From the NCBI GenBank assembly GCA_025399215.1, contig MU621524.1, positions 1 through 12,274 on the forward strand: DNA of 12,274 nucleotides, read 5' to 3'. Shown piece after piece: positions 8,791 to 12,274 of the stretch (the first letter of the stretch is position 1; the number at the start of each line of letters is the position of its first letter). The notes beneath the pieces were generated by a model. That model saw only the letters and a program-made list of their open reading frames with translations. It searched no databases and was not told where the DNA came from. This DNA comes from Globomyces pollinis-pini. Taxonomy: Eukaryota > Chytridiomycota > Chytridiomycetes > Rhizophydiales > Globomycetaceae. Position numbers and translations under genes: made by a program.

Positions 8791-9766
8791 TTAAAGTTTC
8801 TTCATCATAACTGATGCTTCACCATAAAGTACTAAAACAATGGACGCTCCAACTCCTCGGAAGATATTAGCTACAGCCCCTTTGAATAATGCCTTTACTC
8901 CTTCTTCACGGATGATCTTTTGAGTACAATGTAAAGTACCCTGGTAAATTCGTTGATTAAATGGCTTTTCAGATTCCATTTGCAGTCTGCGACGAACAGT
9001 ATCAAATGGATAAGTAGCCAAACCAGATAAAGTTACTGAAACTTGAGCTCCTACCCATTTAGAGAAAATGCCGAGGAAAGTGACATCTTTGTCCCATGGA
9101 TTTAATCCCTTGATGGTGTCATTCAATCCAAATTGGATACCACGATAAGGAATTATCCCAGCTACTGTCACACCAATACCTTGATATAAAGACATGACGC
9201 CTTTTGGGCCCTTAGAGGTCTTGACTAAACAGTCCCAAAGACCATTGAAGGTCTTTTTTCCAGAACCAACGTCAGATGCAAGACGTGTACGCGCATAATC
9301 CAAAGGATAGACGATAAAGGTGGAACAAGCACCTGCCAGACCACCAGAGGCGAGATTAACAGCGAAGAAACTCCAAAATTCTGTTTTTGAATTATATCTT
9401 GGAAACATGCTTTTGAAACTGTCCTTGAATGCCAAATTAAAAGCTTGAGTTGGGAAATATCGAATGCAATTAGCCATATTTCCTCTCCAAAAAGCACCAA
9501 TACCTTAAATTATCAGATCTATGTTAATACAAACCTTGTTCAGCAGCGACTCTGGTGAATACGTTCATCATACTGGTATATCTTGGAACTTCACCAGAAA
9601 TAATCTTTGGATTCGCATCTTGAGTTTGAATAATAAGTTTGACTCTTTCAATAGGAGCAGTAAGAGTTTTAGACACGATTCCTGAGATCCCACCTGCAAG
9701 AAAATCTTTACCCAAAGCAACCAAAACTGAGTCCTTTTGTTTCTTTACTTTCTTTTCTTCAGACAT
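8791..9766 (-). CDS. AAC: ADP/ATP carrier (adenine nucleotide translocator) with a variant signature
   Basis: Mitochondrial carrier family protein, predicted to exchange ADP for ATP across the inner membrane. Two exons (9766-9535 and 9503-8791) around a 31-nt intron give 314 aa, the usual AAC length. Three carrier motifs are intact: PIERVK at 38-43, PLDYAR at 144-149 and PFDTVR at 243-248. AAC-specific stretches are strong: KDFLAGGISG, SKTLTAPIERVKL, FWRGNMANCIRYFPTQAF, GIIPYR and FRGVGASIVLVLYGE. They retain the residues known to bind adenine nucleotide in the bovine protein (K22, R79, G182/I183/Y186, R279 equivalents). The hallmark RRRMMM is RRRLQM at 248-253, and the usual YDE near the end is YGE. 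The start is the first in-frame ATG (MSEEKK); an upstream GTG frame extends to 9796. The family is clear; strict ADP/ATP specificity is less certain. Confidence 0.9.
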
Positions 9767-10208
9767 GTTTGATTGAACAATAAATGAAGTGAACACGATT
9801 GATACTGTTCAAAGGCACGTTCTATCTGTGATTGGTCGGTTGGGTAAGACAATTTTGACCAATCAGATGGTGAAGTAGCAACATGTTGTCATATTGATAA
9901 CAATAGCGGATGTAATGGAACCATTTGATTCAATTTATAATCCTATTATTACCAGATGAATTGACGTGTTTTTAAAAAGTAGTTTGCAGGACCATTTACC
10001 GTTTTTAAAATGAACATTTTCCAGTATCTTAACCGATAGAACAGTTAAATAAACATCCCAACTCGAATCATGAAATAACTGCATTCAATTCCAAGAATAA
10101 ATACGGAACCAATTGAATTTTGATAAAACCATTCAATGTGGAAATGAATCAAAACATTGTAACCTTTCTTTGGCACGAAGGTTGGTACAACTTTCTTTAC
10201 TTTTACAA
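9767..10208. promoter_or_regulatory. Divergent intergenic region between the ADP/ATP carrier and the LRR-like gene
   Basis: These 442 bp hold the promoters of both divergent genes. Besides the paired CCAAT boxes, a TGACGTG element (CRE-like core) lies at about 9962-9968, and a pyrimidine-rich run (ACTTTCTTTACTTTT) ends just before the ATG at 10209. The LRR-like frame is open upstream to 10113 but has no ATG there. No RNA gene or repeat was seen. Confidence 0.5.
9829..9865. promoter_or_regulatory. Inverted pair of CCAAT boxes upstream of the ADP/ATP carrier
   Basis: TGATTGGTC (9829-9837) and GACCAATCA (9857-9865) are exact 9-nt reverse complements with 19 bp between them, each holding a CCAAT core with the preferred CCAATCA flank. 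They lie about 63-99 bp upstream of the carrier ATG. CCAAT boxes are bound by the HAP/NF-Y complex, which activates respiratory genes in many fungi; binding here is inference. The pair also lies 344 bp upstream of the divergent LRR-like gene. Confidence 0.55.
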
Positions 10209-11654
10209 ATGGTGCTCGATTTTATTTCCACCAACGAATACAAAGAATGGGAAGAAAAGCGATCGCAAAATATACCGACATCAGAGAGCGAGTTCGAGTC
10301 TTTAGTTCAAGTTGCTCAGAGCTGCCGTTCTGTCAATATGGTGTATGATGAACCACTTACTTACAATAATCAATGTGGAGCTGAAATATTTACATTAGAG
10401 GAATACAAGACATTAGCAAAAGCGATTAGTCTCTCACGACATGTCCAACATATCAAAGTTGATAAAAAAGTGCCTGTTAATGCAATTCTTGAAATGCTGA
10501 GGATTAATCCAATGATCCAGAGTATTGATTTGACAGACGAATGTTTTGAAAAGTTGATTCAGCATGCAGTAGAAGATCCTGGTATTATTAAATCTCCTGG
10601 CGGCATCTGGGGAACGATGAATGTTAGATCGATCGCTCTCACATTATATAACACTGCACCAATTTTGTTCGATCACTTGCCTTTGAATTTACATTCTTTC
10701 TCACTCTTATACAAAAAGTTCACAAATGAAGGATGTCAAAAATTGTCAAACTTCTTGAAATCTTCAATGGATTTGAAGAGAGTATCAATTCATCAATATG
10801 CTAGTATTGATGATACGTGTGATTGCTCAACTGAATCCTTGGAAATGTTACAAAATGCCTTCGTAGATCATACAAACTTAATTGAAATGTCATTTCATTT
10901 GAACTATTTCGATGACTCCAGTTATGAAAAATTATCAACACTGATACAGCGCAACAGACAATTGACCAAATTGAATATTGTGGATCGAGAACGGACTAGC
11001 AATCCGTACCTTGCCACTCTGATGGAGGATATAACCCAACATCCGACCCTAGTACATCTCAGTATTTTTGGATCTGATCAAACCTTACCCTATATTTACA
11101 AACTGATCAAGAAAAACAAGGTGTTGAAATCGATTCGGTTTCTATTCATAAACAATCCAATCAACTACAATCTAACCATGTCCGACTGTTCACCACTTCC
11201 TGAATCATTAGCAATTAATACAACATTAAATACCTTGGATATTCAATTTCACCCTATTGTCTATCAATCTTTATACCTTTCAATGAAATCCATTTTGGCA
11301 AATAATCCAGGGTTTAAACGAAATACGTTTGTTAGTGAGGGTTGGAGCTTGCTCTCTCGCTCTAAATACAACCTTTTTAATGAAATTGCGGTCAGGTTGG
11401 TGACTTATCGTCCATTGTTAATTCTACTTTCAACGTCAATAACCAATGATATTACTAGTCACATATTTTCACATTATACCTGTACATTTGAACTGGACGA
11501 AAGGTTATTGAATAAGATACTATTAGACAGAATGACGATTGGAAAGCTGATTAACAGAGAAGTGACATACAGCCATGGAAAATTCAATGAAACTTCTCCC
11601 TCTTTTGATTATAATGAACTGATTAGAGCATGTGCAAGATTGAGTATAGCGTAA
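10209..11654 (+). CDS. Leucine-rich-repeat-like protein, unassigned (first of two tandem paralogues)
   Basis: This 481-aa protein comes from a single uninterrupted exon. I do not recognise a named family. The middle contains spaced segments with the L-x-x-L-x-I/L pattern of RNI-like leucine-rich repeats: NPMIQSIDL (100-108), MDLKRVSI (187-194), TNLIEMSF (222-229), NRQLTKLNIV (249-258), HPTLVHLSIF (278-287), NKVLKSIRFL (303-312) and NTTLNTLDI (340-348), mostly 25-29 residues apart. There is no signal peptide, membrane helix or clear F-box, so it is probably intracellular. The ATG at 10209 is chosen because the paralogue starting at 12054 aligns from the same point (LDFISTNEYKEWEE with SDFNDSDEFRRWEF). 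The gene is intronless, unlike the five intron-bearing genes to its left. Confidence 0.75.
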   Translation: MVLDFISTNEYKEWEEKRSQNIPTSESEFESLVQVAQSCRSVNMVYDEPLTYNNQCGAEIFTLEEYKTLAKAISLSRHVQHIKVDKKVPVNAILEMLRINPMIQSIDLTDECFEKLIQHAVEDPGIIKSPGGIWGTMNVRSIALTLYNTAPILFDHLPLNLHSFSLLYKKFTNEGCQKLSNFLKSSMDLKRVSIHQYASIDDTCDCSTESLEMLQNAFVDHTNLIEMSFHLNYFDDSSYEKLSTLIQRNRQLTKLNIVDRERTSNPYLATLMEDITQHPTLVHLSIFGSDQTLPYIYKLIKKNKVLKSIRFLFINNPINYNLTMSDCSPLPESLAINTTLNTLDIQFHPIVYQSLYLSMKSILANNPGFKRNTFVSEGWSLLSRSKYNLFNEIAVRLVTYRPLLILLSTSITNDITSHIFSHYTCTFELDERLLNKILLDRMTIGKLINREVTYSHGKFNETSPSFDYNELIRACARLSIA

Positions 11655-12053
11655 TAAACCAAGCTGAAACTTAATTGCTTTTGAAACTAAAGGTCACTTA
11701 TTGCATGGTAATACACATTTTGAAGTAGTATTTGTACCGGTTCATCGTGAATCACAATCATCCCATCAGATACTAGAATGTACACTCAGTTATGGCATTC
11801 ACTTGGACAGGGCCAAATCGTAGAAAGCCAATAAACATATGCATACAGGCTCGGAAAAGTGTGCGTTAACTTCAAACTTCCCTGAATACTGTTACGAGAC
11901 TTGGTGTCGCAATAGAAACAAAGCATAGCAATAAGAGATTAGGAAGTGAAGATGGGTACGATATGTCGAGTTCGTTGCATAAACGACAGTGTAATTTAAC
12001 ACTGTGGTGACTGACCGTAGGTCCCCAAATCAGTTTTCTTTCCAAATTGAAGC
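11655..12053. other. Spacer between the two LRR-like paralogues
   Basis: No open frame worth reporting lies in these 399 bp on either strand. The stretch holds the 3' flank of the first LRR-like gene and the promoter of the second, including a small inverted repeat near 11986-12005. A pyrimidine-rich run (CAGTTTTCTTTCC) precedes the second ATG, much as one does upstream of the first gene. Confidence 0.5.
11986..12005. repeat. 7-bp inverted repeat with 6-nt loop upstream of the second LRR-like gene
   Basis: ACAGTGT (11986-11992) and ACACTGT (11999-12005) are exact reverse complements around AATTTA, about 50 bp upstream of the ATG at 12054. This could be a palindromic protein-binding site or an RNA hairpin in the 5' UTR. 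No function is assigned. Confidence 0.35.
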
Positions 12054-12274
12054 ATGTCTGATTTCAATGATTCAGATGAGTTTCGACGTTGGGAGTTTGT
12101 TAAAGTGAATGGAGAGGAATATTCAGAAGCGGAAATGGAATCGTTAATCCAAGTAGCTAAACAGAGTGAACGAATGGATTTTTACTTGAACTCGTCTCAC
12201 AATAATGAAAGCTTCAGTATAGATGATTACATATTCCTACTGGATACTATAACTGGATCAGTGCATTTACAGAC
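12054..12274 (+). CDS. Second LRR-like paralogue, 5' part only (cut by the window edge)
   Basis: The frame is open from the ATG at 12054 to the end of the window, giving 73 complete codons. The N-terminus aligns with the preceding gene: SDFNDSDEFRRWEF with LDFISTNEYKEWEE, then AEMESLIQVAKQSERMDF with SEFESLVQVAQSCRSVNM, then FSIDDYIFL with FTLEEYKTL. Many positions are identical or conservative, with short gaps of a few residues, so this is a diverged tandem duplicate on the same strand. The repeat region would lie outside the window. Function is unknown. Confidence 0.7.
   Translation, partial: MSDFNDSDEFRRWEFVKVNGEEYSEAEMESLIQVAKQSERMDFYLNSSHNNESFSIDDYIFLLDTITGSVHLQ

Noticed and set aside
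9225..9500. Second minus-strand frame overlapping the ADP/ATP carrier
   Set aside because: It is a shifted frame of carrier exon 2. The carrier frame contains all expected motifs.
10113..10208. N-terminal extension of the LRR-like gene beginning at TTG (10113)
   Set aside because: There is no ATG in this stretch, and the paralogue at 12054 aligns from the ATG at 10209.
10120..10305. Short plus-strand frame at the start of the LRR-like gene
   Set aside because: It overlaps the longer LRR-like frame in another phase and has no features; the paralogue supports the other frame.
1..12274. tRNA, rRNA, CRISPR arrays, transposon ends or bacterial-style operons
   Set aside because: Nothing in the spacers resembled tRNA T-arm and acceptor patterns, rRNA cores, regularly spaced repeats or terminal inverted repeats with a transposase frame. 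The gene structure is eukaryotic.

Overview
The window is nuclear DNA from an AT-rich, gene-dense eukaryote with the standard genetic code and many very short spliceosomal introns. A radial-spoke gene (RSPH9) points to an organism that builds motile flagella. The gene set (COX10, the TFIIH subunit TFB1/p62, TTC7/YPP1, an ADP/ATP carrier) fits a zoosporic fungus or a close relative such as a chytrid or a Rozella-like lineage. That placement is inference. No prokaryotic, viral, transposon, CRISPR or rRNA/tRNA signal was seen.

Layout from left to right. Positions 1-498 hold two doubtful gene fragments: a mitochondrial-carrier-like piece on the + strand and a piece on the - strand that resembles the last helix of a 7-TM receptor. 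COX10 (-, 499-1666) is head-to-head with TFB1 (+, 1724-3521) across only 57 bp. RSPH9 (+, 3701-4693) converges on a long TPR gene of the TTC7/YPP1 family (-, 4813-8552). An ADP/ATP carrier (-, 8791-9766) follows, with an inverted pair of CCAAT boxes in its promoter. The right end holds an intronless leucine-rich-repeat-like gene (+, 10209-11654) and the start of a clear paralogue (+, from 12054) that runs off the window.

I rebuilt five multi-exon genes by hand from reading-frame continuity and splice sites. They contain 26 introns, 23 of which are 24-34 nt long. The resulting protein lengths are about 360, 487, 282, 1159 and 314 aa, close to the usual sizes of their families. All ten introns whose length is a multiple of three contain an in-frame stop.

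The genes do not form one pathway. COX10 (heme A synthesis for cytochrome oxidase) and the ADP/ATP carrier both serve mitochondrial respiration. TFB1 serves transcription and DNA repair, RSPH9 serves the axoneme, and TTC7/YPP1 serves plasma-membrane PI4P synthesis. The most accessory-looking part is the tandem intronless LRR-like family at the right edge. The most unusual residue-level feature is the ADP/ATP carrier, which carries RRRLQM instead of the family signature RRRMMM.
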